Shown here: piece by piece, positions 17,031 to 25,688 of the stretch
Numbering within the stretch: the stretch's first letter is position 1
Layout of the letters: each line of letters begins with the position of its first letter
Source: Pedobacter sp. Hv1
GTDB lineage: Bacteria > Bacteroidota > Bacteroidia > Sphingobacteriales > Sphingobacteriaceae
NCBI RefSeq assembly: GCF_001412215.1
Contig: NZ_LLWP01000002.1
Span: 62,001-126,000 of the forward strand
Reading direction: 5' to 3'
DNA: 64,000 bases
The notes under the pieces: model-generated
Databases searched by the model: none
What the model was told of the DNA's origin: nothing
The model's input: only the letters and a program-made list of their open reading frames with translations
Translations under genes and position numbers: made by a program

Positions 17031-18677
17031 ATGAAATTATTCAAAAAAACAGCTATAGCATTAACGGTTATGATCATCCTGTTGAATGGGTGTAAAAACC
17101 CTGCAAGAGATATCAATGTTACTGTAAACACCGATATCTTTAAATCGCCCATGCTCTTTCAATTTGTAAATGCTAAAAAGGGTGGCGAAGAACCCAAAGA
17201 TTTTACCGTAGAAATCAAGGGCCAAAATGCCGATCTGGTACGTACACCTTCTGGGGGGAAAGTATTTAAGGCAAGTAGTAGCCTTTTAAACCTGATGTTA
17301 GATCGAGCTGCCAACCCTACACCAAACAACCCAGTTAAGTTTACGTTAATTATAAATACAACAGGCTTTGCCCCTACTTTTCAGGATGTAGAGATTACCA
17401 GTGCTACCGATCCGATGTTATATAAGGTAGCCATGATACAATATACCAATCCGGCAATTGGCAGCGGAACAATAGTTGCTACCAAAGCCATCAGTAACGG
17501 AACTGCCAATAGCGAACTGGCCTTTACCACTGCTACAAATGCAGACCTGAGCCAAAAAGCAGAAATTACTATCGCTTCTGGAACGGGCTTTTTAGATGCA
17601 GCTGGCCAGCCAATAGTTGGTTCACAACTGGAAGCCCGTATTGTATATACTGGTACAGCAACCAACGGAAAATCTCCTATTGCAACTGGAGGAAATATTG
17701 CCAAAAACGTGATTGGTGCAAACGGACAGCCTATAGCTGAAGGTGTGTATTTTTTCACGGCAGGAGTAGCTACGATAGATATGTTTGCAGGCACAAAAGA
17801 AGTAAAAAGCTTTACCAAACCGGTTAATCTTGATATAGAAGTAAACAGCAATATGGTTAATCCAAGTACTAACCAGCCTATCCAAGAGAATGAGAGCATT
17901 GAGGTTTGGAGCTTGAACCAAGAAACAGGACAGTGGAAAAATGAAAGTAATGGAAGAATTGTAAAAAATACAGCTGGTAAATTAGTGGCTAGAACACAAA
18001 TCACCCACTTATCAGCTTTTCTTTTTGGCAACTCAACCCGCATTGTACCTGGTGCAATACCAAATAGTTGCAATGCACAAATCACCATTAACAGAGCTAA
18101 TGCCGATGTAGCTCAATATTTTAGAATTAGTCCACTTGTTAGCAACAGCGACATGAGTTTAGCAGTAGGGGAAAAAACCAAAACCTTTCAAGTGAAAGTA
18201 ATGAGGTTTACTGTTCAAGATTTAACTGCGACGCCGCTACCTACTGAAGGGTCTCCATTGTACCAAACTCTGACCAGTGAGGTTTATTTAGGTCTATGTG
18301 ATCAGAAAATTACATTCACGTTCCCAGCCCCTCCTACAAATCAGATCAATGCAACTATCGATTTGATGTTCAAATGCAATAATAAAGATTTACGTACAGG
18401 TGTAAATGCAATGATCACTATTAAGCCAGAAGGCGCACCTGCAGATGAGGCTATGGTATTTACCTTGGTAAATGGTAAAGCCAGAGGTGTGCTTACAAAT
18501 GGGGTAACTTATGATGTTACAGTAGCCATAGATGGAAAAAGCTACACCCAAAAATTTACAGCAACCAAGAATAGTGTGCCAATGATTCCAGCACCTAATT
18601 TTACTGGAGCGATTGCTTATAATGATGAAACTAACACTTTAAAATTGATTGGGTTGATCAATAAAGACTGTAATTAA
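17031..18677 (+). CDS. large surface lipoprotein, function unknown
   Basis: A 548-residue lipoprotein. The lipobox LLNGC puts the acylated cysteine at residue 21; CKNPARDI follows it. The mature part is beta-rich and repetitive in style, with two halves: residues ~25-330 end in ITHLSAFLFGNS, and a second part from about 345 contains cysteines (NSCNAQ, LGLCDQ, FKCNNK). No family is recognised. It probably sits at the outer membrane beside the barrel encoded 11 bp upstream, with which it forms an operon ending at the terminator at 18707. Confidence 0.72.
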   Translation: MKLFKKTAIALTVMIILLNGCKNPARDINVTVNTDIFKSPMLFQFVNAKKGGEEPKDFTVEIKGQNADLVRTPSGGKVFKASSSLLNLMLDRAANPTPNNPVKFTLIINTTGFAPTFQDVEITSATDPMLYKVAMIQYTNPAIGSGTIVATKAISNGTANSELAFTTATNADLSQKAEITIASGTGFLDAAGQPIVGSQLEARIVYTGTATNGKSPIATGGNIAKNVIGANGQPIAEGVYFFTAGVATIDMFAGTKEVKSFTKPVNLDIEVNSNMVNPSTNQPIQENESIEVWSLNQETGQWKNESNGRIVKNTAGKLVARTQITHLSAFLFGNSTRIVPGAIPNSCNAQITINRANADVAQYFRISPLVSNSDMSLAVGEKTKTFQVKVMRFTVQDLTATPLPTEGSPLYQTLTSEVYLGLCDQKITFTFPAPPTNQINATIDLMFKCNNKDLRTGVNAMITIKPEGAPADEAMVFTLVNGKARGVLTNGVTYDVTVAIDGKSYTQKFTATKNSVPMIPAPNFTGAIAYNDETNTLKLIGLINKDCN

Positions 18678-18706
18678 AACGAATACAAAAAGTTGAAGTG
18701 TAATTC

Positions 18707-18754
18707 AAAAGCCGAACAAACGCTATCTTAACATTGCGTTTGTTCGGCTTTTTT
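18707..18754 (+). terminator. strong intrinsic terminator
   Basis: Seventeen-base arms beginning AAAAGCCGAACAAACGC (18707-18723) pair with GCGTTTGTTCGGCTTTT, ending in a run of six T. It closes the outer-membrane/lipoprotein operon. Confidence 0.92.
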
Positions 18755-18783
18755 GCTATTGATGCTTCTAAGTAATAATTACT

Positions 18784-18852
18784 TTATTCGTATTTTAATG
18801 TATTAACCGGATTAGCCTTAACAGCGTAATCATTTATGTCATAAAAATCACC
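18784..18852 (-). pseudogene. C-terminal relic of a MacB/FtsX-type permease
   Basis: Read on the minus strand, this stretch encodes YAVKANPVNTLKYE and then a stop. It is nearly the same as the C-terminal tails of the ten permeases that begin 1.8 kb away, for example VKANPVKALKYE of the first. The reading frame is blocked by a TGA at 18853-18855, and the upstream DNA belongs to an unrelated gene. This is the last ~23 codons of a deleted eleventh copy. Confidence 0.8.
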
Positions 18853-18877
18853 TCAGGTTATCCATTTCTTTGATGTG

Positions 18878-19948
18878 CTAATTGATAATAATCTGCCCCC
18901 TTTTATTTTCCGTAGGCCTCCCATCGATCTTCATGAAATAAGTATAGGTACCTGCAGCCAATTTTTTTGCATCAAACTCCTTATAGTTCCCGGTTTCAGC
19001 TTTCCAATCGTCACGATAATCTACATTGTTATAAACAATAACATGCTTACTATTATAAATGGTTAGGGTTTTGAGCTCTGCTTCAGAATCAGGAATCTTC
19101 AGTAGGTCGCCCTTGGTCCTGTCCAAAGTAAGTTTTCCATAAAATGGAGGTGGGCCAATGGGAGGTGAATACTTGAGATCAGCACCTTTGATTTCCACAG
19201 CTCCATTTCTACCTATTTCCTTTCCATAAATCTTACTGGCTTGATCCTTACTCAAAATCGTTACACTTTCTGCGTTGATAACTCCATAGAAAGTAGCATT
19301 ATCCTTCACTGCTTCACCATTGATCACAATGTATCTTTTATCAACTTCAACAGGAATATATTTTTCTCCATCGTATTTATATCCGTTCCTAGGCTGAAAT
19401 CTGGTCTGAGCGACAGATTTCGCTATGGGTGGTGGAAACAATACCTGTTCTTTTTTGGATGTATTCGGTTCCTTTAACCAATTGATATTGTTACCAGTAA
19501 TCTCTACCGCTCCAAATCCAGCCTCTTTCCCATATTTTCTTGTCGCTACTTCGGCATTGAGGTGCAATACTTTTTGAGCATTGGTTACGCCATAGAAAGT
19601 ACTCAAGTCTGATACTTTTTTCCCATTAACTAAGATATATCTTTTCTCCACACTGTGGGTTTTACCATTCTGGTGTTCGGTTACCAACACGGGAAAGAAA
19701 CTTTTTTTCATCGGTTTCTTTGCAGCTTCAGTTCTGTCTTTTTTTACAGGTAGTGATCCCTGTTGGGCTTCCTGAAAATCGGCTTTGAGAACTGTCATTT
19801 TCTTAGTATACAGTACTACATCACCATCATTTTTGGCAAACGCCATTGTAGAGGTAGTCAACATTATGCCACCTAGTGGCAGTGCCACTAACCACCTGAG
19901 GCTGGCCCAGACAGTAGTTCTTTTTCTGTTCAACATGTTGATTTTCAT
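18878..19948 (-). CDS. BlaR1-related protein lacking the M56 peptidase domain
   Basis: A 356-residue protein. The N-terminal LNRKRTTVWASLRWLVALPL, then TTSTMAFAK, resembles the segment just after the peptidase domain of Bacteroidota M56/BlaR1-like antirepressors, but no peptidase domain is encoded upstream. The hydrophobic stretch (~15-38) may anchor the protein or act as a signal. Two ~50-residue repeats follow: KRYILVNGKKVSDLSTFYGV with ATRKYGKEAGFGAVEI, and KRYIVINGEAVKDNATFYGV with ASKIYGKEIGRNGAVEI. These resemble TonB-receptor plug motifs. The C-terminus (~275-356) looks like a beta-sandwich. It may be a remnant or a stand-alone gene. Confidence 0.55.
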   Translation of the reverse strand: MKINMLNRKRTTVWASLRWLVALPLGGIMLTTSTMAFAKNDGDVVLYTKKMTVLKADFQEAQQGSLPVKKDRTEAAKKPMKKSFFPVLVTEHQNGKTHSVEKRYILVNGKKVSDLSTFYGVTNAQKVLHLNAEVATRKYGKEAGFGAVEITGNNINWLKEPNTSKKEQVLFPPPIAKSVAQTRFQPRNGYKYDGEKYIPVEVDKRYIVINGEAVKDNATFYGVINAESVTILSKDQASKIYGKEIGRNGAVEIKGADLKYSPPIGPPPFYGKLTLDRTKGDLLKIPDSEAELKTLTIYNSKHVIVYNNVDYRDDWKAETGNYKEFDAKKLAAGTYTYFMKIDGRPTENKRGQIIIN

Positions 19949-20154
19949 TTTTTATATTTTATGGTTTGATTTCTTCTGTTTTTGCAATAAGTCTTTCCCT
20001 AACAGCGCTTTGAATTATCTCTCAAAACCGATAGCACCTGGGGTATAGCTGCTGTCAATACTAGTTACAGTTTTTTTCTATGCGCTTACTTAAAGCTACA
20101 ACTATTTTATTAGTTAATAAATTATTTCCATAATTTGTTTTTAAACAACTAATT

Positions 20155-20167
20155 ATCAGCTAATTAA
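20155..20167 (-). promoter_or_regulatory. IHF-consensus element, relic of an array promoter
   Basis: TATCAGCTAATTA fits the enteric IHF consensus WATCARNNNNTTR. With its left flank, 24 bp (AAACAACTAAT then the element) match the TU2 promoter region ending at 31385 at 21 positions. No sigma-54 -12/-24 box lies at the expected distance, so it is probably the remains of a third array promoter. Confidence 0.45.
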
Positions 20168-20224
20168 ATTAATAAATCCAATATTTTTTTGAAATCGAAA
20201 TGTTCCATTTCATCAAAAGGATAT

Positions 20225-20326
20225 ATGCATAACGATCCAAATCGATATCAATTTGTCGCAACTGATCCACGTGATGTACTCAAGAAACTTCTTTGGCTTT
20301 TGAAAGAAGGGATATACAAGCTCTAG
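20225..20326 (+). CDS. possible 33-residue peptide or gene fragment
   Basis: It starts MHNDPNRYQFVATDPRDVLK and continues with a leucine- and lysine-rich end before a TAG stop. The composition looks protein-like (an amphipathic KKLLWLLKEGIYKL helix), unlike the random frames around it. No promoter was recognised and no family is known to me. It may be the tail of a lost gene. Confidence 0.25.
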   Translation: MHNDPNRYQFVATDPRDVLKKLLWLLKEGIYKL

Positions 20327-20638
20327 TAGGTTGATCAACAGCACACCTAGATGTACTTGACGCATCGCTGATGGTAAGCAACCAAAATAATTAGTTAGGT
20401 AGTTTATTGGTTCATTAGTCAATGGTAACTCCAAACTGAATACTTATAACTCCTTTATTCATTGTCTTCGATAAGTTCAGACTGACATTTGTTGTTGATT
20501 CATTGGTCATTAGTTGATTTATCGTTGGTAATTGACAACTAAAAACGATGAACTGAATATTCCCAACTCCCTCTTCAGGACTCTCGACTCCTTACGCTAG
20601 ACTATAGACTTCAGACTTCTCTACTCCAACCTAAATTT

Positions 20639-23113
20639 TTACTCGTATTTTAGCGCCTTAACCGGATTTGCTTTAACTGCACTTAGGCTTTGTATACTTA
20701 CAATAAATAGTGTAAATACGATGGTAACTATATTAACCATTATAAATAAACCAATTGGCAAATTAATTCTATAGGCAAATGTTGTAAACCAATTTTGAAT
20801 GTACAGGTAAGCAAACACATCTGCCAGAATATTAGCCATCAAAACCAATTTAATCAAATCCTTATTTAGTAATCCCAAAATCGCTTGGGTAGATGCACCT
20901 AAAATTCTCCTAATCGCAATTTCTTTAATTCTAATTTTCGCATTGAATGCGGCTAATGTTAACAAGCCTAAAAAAGAAATCAAAAGCGTAATGATACTGA
21001 ACGAAAGCATTATTTTACCCATTCTTTCATATCCTACAAACAGATTCGCAAACTTTTCACTTTCGAATTTAAGGATTGGTGTTTGTTCAGGCTCTATTTC
21101 CTTCCATAAGGCAGTAATTTGTCTCATAGTATTAGAAACATTTTGGGGTTCTAGGCTCAACAAAATCCTACTTCTCCAAATTGTAGTAAAATTTCCGGCA
21201 AGGTAAATAGTCGGTTTAATCTGTTTTTCAAATCCTTCAGATTGAATATTTTTTACAACACCGATAATTTTTATCTTCTGTTTATTTCCATCATTGTCGT
21301 AACTTAAATATTGGCCTATACCACCATTCTTTAAACCTAGTGTGTTCACTACGGTTTCATTCACAATGGCATTATCAATCGTATCAGTTGCATAAAGTGA
21401 TTTAGAAAAATCTCTTCCTGCAATAAGCTTTGCATTTATTAATTTAAAATAATCCAAATCGGTATATCGAGCAATAAACTGCGTTTTAACACCATTATAG
21501 GTATAGTCTTTTTGCCAAATACCCTCCCCTATTAGACCATCGGTTGCTCTGGCCAACATTTTCACTCCATTGATTTGTAAAAGCCTATTTTTAATATGTT
21601 GAAATTGTTCAGGATTAAGTCTTCTATTGTCAAATTTCCGCACACTTAAAGCAACCACTTGGTCCATCTGCATACCCATATCTTTATTTTTCATGTAATT
21701 GAGCTGTGCATTCATCACTAAAAAACAAATTACCAAAGCACCAGAGATCGTAAATTGCATTACCATCAACCACTTTCTCACCCTTCCTACTTCAATATTG
21801 GTATAAAAATTACCTTTAAGTACTTTAATAGGCATAAAACCTGATAATATTATGGCAGGATAAATACCAGAAATTATAATCACAAGCACAACAATACACA
21901 AGGCTTGGCTAAGCATTTTAAAAAACTCATTGCTATTAAATAAGCTCAATTGGGTGCTTAATAAATTGTTAAATATTGGCAAAAGCAACTCTACCAATAC
22001 TAAAGAAAAAAAGAATGCGATTATACACTGTATAGCTGTTTCTGCTAAAAATTGTTTGGCCAAATTAAATCTAAATGCACCCAATACTTTTTTAATACCT
22101 ACTTCTTTTGCTCTTCCTGTAGCTTGAACAATTGCTAAATTGGTAAAATTTACACATGAGATAATGATCAAAAAGCTGGCTAAGGCTGTTAAAACATAAA
22201 TTGTATTTTGCTTTGGATCTTTCAAAAAATAAGAATTTATGTTTAGGTCAGAAATTGGCTCAATAATAAGTTCATGTGTTGTAATGCCTTCATTCTTTTT
22301 TAAAATAGCTAGCGCCTCTGTGGTACTTAATTTAAAATTTGGACTGCTATTTCTTACTGATCTTTTTGCTTCTTCTTGTAGGAAAGCTGCATTAATTTTT
22401 GGTGTCAACGCCTCTACATCGGTCCCAGGTCTAAATTTAATCAGCACATTAAAATATCGAAAAGGAAATTCAGCATCATCAGCTTCATTAAACTGCTCTC
22501 CGCCAATTAAATCTAAGGCAAAAACTGAGGGGTATTGGACATCATCCCAAACCGCTTTAATCAGCATCTTCTCATTAAAATTACCATCATTCATGGTAAT
22601 CACCTTATTGATGGGACTCTCGTTTCCAAAGATCCTTTTAGCCTGTGATAAACTAATGGCATAAGATTTTGGGGTCTTATATACTTCTTCAAAGCTACCT
22701 TCTACCGCTTTAAGTGGATAGGTTTTTAGAAAATTATTTGTGGTAACTGCAATAGTAAAAGCGGTTTCAAATTTTTTACCGTTATAATCGTAATTTCTTA
22801 TTGGACCTTTTCCAGCCCAAAGTCCAAAAGAAATAGCTTCTACTTCGCTAAAATTAGTGGTAATGACCTTGGCGAAACTTCCTTTTACCGCTTCTTCTTT
22901 CTTTTCTGCATCGTTAATAACGAGGTGTGTACCCACACGATATACATTCTTTAGTTCAGGATCCCATTTATCAAAATTTGTTTCGTAATTAATATAGAGT
23001 AATATTATTACAAAACCAGCCAAACCAGCGGCCAACCCAAATATATTTAAGCTTACATATATCTTGTTTTTCCAAAGATTTCGCCAAGCAATTTTTAAGT
23101 TTAATCTAAACAT
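20639..23113 (-). CDS. MacB/FtsX-type ABC permease 1 (distal end of TU2)
   Basis: An 824-residue inner-membrane protein, the longest of the ten paralogues and last of its transcription unit. The first FtsX block holds NFTNLAIVQATGRAKEVGIKKVLGA, the second IRIKEIAIRRILGAS; the tail is VKANPVKALKYE. It departs from its relatives in the seventh helix, where the usual WPxAY reads LADVFAYLYIQ. The first periplasmic domain is enlarged (VINDAEKKEEAVKG and around), accounting for the extra ~25 residues. By the coupling block it groups with permeases 2, 7 and 10. The substrate is unknown. Confidence 0.93.
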   Translation of the reverse strand: MFRLNLKIAWRNLWKNKIYVSLNIFGLAAGLAGFVIILLYINYETNFDKWDPELKNVYRVGTHLVINDAEKKEEAVKGSFAKVITTNFSEVEAISFGLWAGKGPIRNYDYNGKKFETAFTIAVTTNNFLKTYPLKAVEGSFEEVYKTPKSYAISLSQAKRIFGNESPINKVITMNDGNFNEKMLIKAVWDDVQYPSVFALDLIGGEQFNEADDAEFPFRYFNVLIKFRPGTDVEALTPKINAAFLQEEAKRSVRNSSPNFKLSTTEALAILKKNEGITTHELIIEPISDLNINSYFLKDPKQNTIYVLTALASFLIIISCVNFTNLAIVQATGRAKEVGIKKVLGAFRFNLAKQFLAETAIQCIIAFFFSLVLVELLLPIFNNLLSTQLSLFNSNEFFKMLSQALCIVVLVIIISGIYPAIILSGFMPIKVLKGNFYTNIEVGRVRKWLMVMQFTISGALVICFLVMNAQLNYMKNKDMGMQMDQVVALSVRKFDNRRLNPEQFQHIKNRLLQINGVKMLARATDGLIGEGIWQKDYTYNGVKTQFIARYTDLDYFKLINAKLIAGRDFSKSLYATDTIDNAIVNETVVNTLGLKNGGIGQYLSYDNDGNKQKIKIIGVVKNIQSEGFEKQIKPTIYLAGNFTTIWRSRILLSLEPQNVSNTMRQITALWKEIEPEQTPILKFESEKFANLFVGYERMGKIMLSFSIITLLISFLGLLTLAAFNAKIRIKEIAIRRILGASTQAILGLLNKDLIKLVLMANILADVFAYLYIQNWFTTFAYRINLPIGLFIMVNIVTIVFTLFIVSIQSLSAVKANPVKALKYE

Positions 23114-23192
23114 AGGTATAAGGTTTAAGGCTTAGGGTGTAAGGTTAGGTTTAGCGCATAACCATACGCCTTATACCTTTTACCTTACACCT
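23114..23192. repeat. intercistronic palindromic repeat, variant copy
   Basis: Between permeases 1 and 2. A GGTATAAGGTTTAAGG arm faces CCTTATACCTTTTACC. It belongs to the family described at 25611 but its core is diverged (CATACGCCTTATACC in place of the standard core). Confidence 0.75.
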
Positions 23193-25610
23193 TTATTCGT
23201 ATTTCAACGCATCTACTGGATTATTAACGGCCGCTTTTCTGGCTTGTAGGCTCACGGTAAATAAAGCAATCATTACTGAAGTTAAGGTAGCTATCAAAAA
23301 TGGCCATATCGGCATATCAATGCGGTAAGCAAAACCCGATAACCAGTTTTTGGTTAAGATAAAAGCAATTGGCCAACTGATTAAATTGGCAGCCAGTACC
23401 AAGATCAAAAAAGATCGATTTAACATGTTGATGATCTGGAAATCTGAAGCCCCCAAAATTTTTCTGATGGCAATTTCTTTTGTTCTCCGCTTGGCCATGA
23501 AAGTTGATAGGGCAAACAAACCCAATAGTGACAATACAACCGAAATAATGCTAAATAAAATAACCAGCTGCATCAATCTATTCGTTGACTTGAGTTGTTC
23601 TTTAAATGAATCTTCTACTGACGTATATTTTATCGGAAAGTTTGGATACAATTTTTTCCATTCGGCTTCTATCGATTTAATTACAGGCTTATAATTCTCG
23701 CTATCAAAACGTACCAATAAGTTATTGGTATTTGAGGTACCTCCTAATCGGGTAACCTTATAAATGGTAGGCAAAACTGCTTTGTCAAAACCTTCGTTGT
23801 GGTAATCTTTAATTACACCTACAATCTGAAAAGTATATTTTTCTTTGGTATCAAGCACATCATATTGTTTTCCTATTACATTTTTGCCCAATAATTTAGC
23901 TGCAGTTTCATTTAATACTACGGTGTTAACGGTATCTTGCTTATACTCTGGAGCAAAAATTCTACCACTCACCACCTGTACCCCTAATGCAGGTAGGGCA
24001 TCCATGGTTACCGTAACCGTATTGAACTGAAAATCTTGATTATTATACCTGATCTCTTCAGGCACATTAAAAGCATTGCCCATTACCTGAGTAGTTGTAG
24101 CTACATATTTTACCCCAGGTATGCGTTTAATTCTTTCGGCAAATGTATCTTCATAATTCGTAGCAATATTGATTAGTTTATCTCTATTAAACCCAAGGTC
24201 TTTATTGGCTACATAATCTGTTTGTTTATAGATTACCCCTATGCCAATGATAAAGGTTACAGCGATGATAAACTGAACTACAACTAATCCATTTCTTAGG
24301 GCAACTCCACTAAATCCACTTTCGTAATTGCCTTTAAGTACTTTAACTGGATTGTATTTCGACAAAATCCAAGCTGGGTAAAATCCGGCCAAAAGTGTAA
24401 TCAATACAAATACACCAAACAATTGCAATAACATACTGGCCAATTGTTCACTGTGCCAAAAACTCAATTGTACATCGAACTGATTGCCAAAAGTGGGTAA
24501 TAAAACCTCAACCAAGATAACGCTGATAAATAAAGCCACTAAACTTTGTATGGCCGATTCTAACAAAAATTGAACTACCAACTGTTTTTTATAAGCTCCC
24601 AGTACTTTTTTAACCCCTACTTCTTTGGCTCTTTGTACAGATTGTGCGGTAGCTAAATTCACAAAGTTGATGATCGATACCAAAAGCAAGAAAATAGAAA
24701 GTGCAATAATGGGTTTGATCTTGGTTAACCAATTTGTACCTAATGCTGGTTTTGCATGCACTTCTTGAAGTGGAACAGCTTTTAGTCCAGGTGTTTTTCC
24801 ATTTTTATAAAAATCGTTAAAAGATATTTTTCGCTGAACAAATGAGGCCTTTTTAAAATCTACATATACTTTTTGTAAGGTTTGATTAATTGCTGAAGTG
24901 TCTAACGTTTCATTGGCTAGGGCATAAAACTGACAATAGTTAGAACTACCTACCTGCTCAGGATCCGCTTCTCTTCTTCCACTATGGGTAATTGCATTAA
25001 AAACTACACTTTCTGCAGTTGGTGGGTCTGCCACCACACCAGTAACCGTCATGGTAGTTCCCTCATCACTTTGCCACACTACAATTTTAATTTGCTTACC
25101 CAATACCTTATCAGTTCCAAAAAGCCGCATGGCTAAACTCTGTTTAAGCACAATGGTGTTGGGGGCATTAATGGCTGTTAATCGGTCTCCTTGTATAAAT
25201 TGATAGGGAAATACTTTAAAGAATAAAGAATCGGCATCTTTAATTTCTTGTACTATGATTGGGTCTGCATTGGCCACTTTAATGGCACGTCCACTACCCC
25301 AGCCTTTATCAATTTTGGTTACATATTTAAATTGGGGTACTTTTTCCTTTACTAGGTTAGCAATTCTCGAATCTCCATTGTCCTGCCAATATTGTTTATT
25401 GTCTGGCGTAAAAAAATCGTGCCTTTCTCTAAGCTCATACACTTTGTCTAGTTCTGAGCTCCATTTATCGTAGTTAGCCTCGTGATTGATAAATAAAAGC
25501 AATAACACAAAAGCAGTTAGCCCAATTGCAAGGCCTCCAATGTTAATGGCTGCATAAACTTTGTTCTTAAACAGGTTACGCAATGCGATTTTAAAGTTTA
25601 ATCTGAACAT
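23193..25610 (-). CDS. MacB/FtsX-type ABC permease 2
   Basis: An 805-residue membrane protein, third permease of the second transcription unit. Visible blocks are the N-terminal FRLNFKIALRNLFKNKVYAA entering helix 1, NFVNLATAQSVQRAKEVGVKKVLGAYKK between the first periplasmic domain and helix 3, and MAKRRTKEIAIRKILGASDFQ in the second FtsX half. The tail is NNPVDALKYE. The second periplasmic domain (~445-650) includes DALPALGVQVVSGRIFAPE. Gaps of 78 bp on each side hold hairpin repeats. Confidence 0.94.
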   Translation of the reverse strand: MFRLNFKIALRNLFKNKVYAAINIGGLAIGLTAFVLLLLFINHEANYDKWSSELDKVYELRERHDFFTPDNKQYWQDNGDSRIANLVKEKVPQFKYVTKIDKGWGSGRAIKVANADPIIVQEIKDADSLFFKVFPYQFIQGDRLTAINAPNTIVLKQSLAMRLFGTDKVLGKQIKIVVWQSDEGTTMTVTGVVADPPTAESVVFNAITHSGRREADPEQVGSSNYCQFYALANETLDTSAINQTLQKVYVDFKKASFVQRKISFNDFYKNGKTPGLKAVPLQEVHAKPALGTNWLTKIKPIIALSIFLLLVSIINFVNLATAQSVQRAKEVGVKKVLGAYKKQLVVQFLLESAIQSLVALFISVILVEVLLPTFGNQFDVQLSFWHSEQLASMLLQLFGVFVLITLLAGFYPAWILSKYNPVKVLKGNYESGFSGVALRNGLVVVQFIIAVTFIIGIGVIYKQTDYVANKDLGFNRDKLINIATNYEDTFAERIKRIPGVKYVATTTQVMGNAFNVPEEIRYNNQDFQFNTVTVTMDALPALGVQVVSGRIFAPEYKQDTVNTVVLNETAAKLLGKNVIGKQYDVLDTKEKYTFQIVGVIKDYHNEGFDKAVLPTIYKVTRLGGTSNTNNLLVRFDSENYKPVIKSIEAEWKKLYPNFPIKYTSVEDSFKEQLKSTNRLMQLVILFSIISVVLSLLGLFALSTFMAKRRTKEIAIRKILGASDFQIINMLNRSFLILVLAANLISWPIAFILTKNWLSGFAYRIDMPIWPFLIATLTSVMIALFTVSLQARKAAVNNPVDALKYE

Positions 25611-25688
25611 AAGGTATAGGGTTTAAGGCATAAGGTTTGGGGTTTGGGCGTATCAACCTTACGCCTTTTACCTTAAACCTTTAAGCAA
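25611..25688. repeat. intercistronic palindromic repeat
   Basis: Lies between permeases 2 and 3. A 35-bp core at 25646-25680 (GGGCGTATCAACC, TTACGCC, TTTTACC, TTAAACCT) is identical in five gaps of the array. It pairs with the AAGGTTTAAGGCATAAGG arm on the left, so the transcript can form a long stem. Confidence 0.88.

Larger units (their letters stand above)
19949..20638. other. gene-poor decayed region between the array and the BlaR1-like gene
   Basis: About 690 bp with no convincing gene. It holds an IHF-consensus element at 20155-20167 that resembles those of the two sigma-54 promoters. A 33-codon plus-strand reading frame lies at 20225-20326. The stretch 20560-20632 is low-complexity (CGACTCC, ACTATAGACTTCAGACTT) and resembles 50500-50545. 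I found no recognisable promoter for the BlaR1-like gene. Confidence 0.6.

Noticed and set aside
17381..18088. Long minus-strand open frame (235 codons) opposite the lipoprotein gene
   Set aside because: It lies wholly inside a well-supported lipoprotein gene, has no promoter, and its residues mirror the complementary codons rather than a known protein.
20213..20434. 73-codon minus-strand frame in the decayed gap
   Set aside because: No family resemblance, no promoter, and it runs through low-complexity words; the plus-strand 33-codon frame looks more protein-like.
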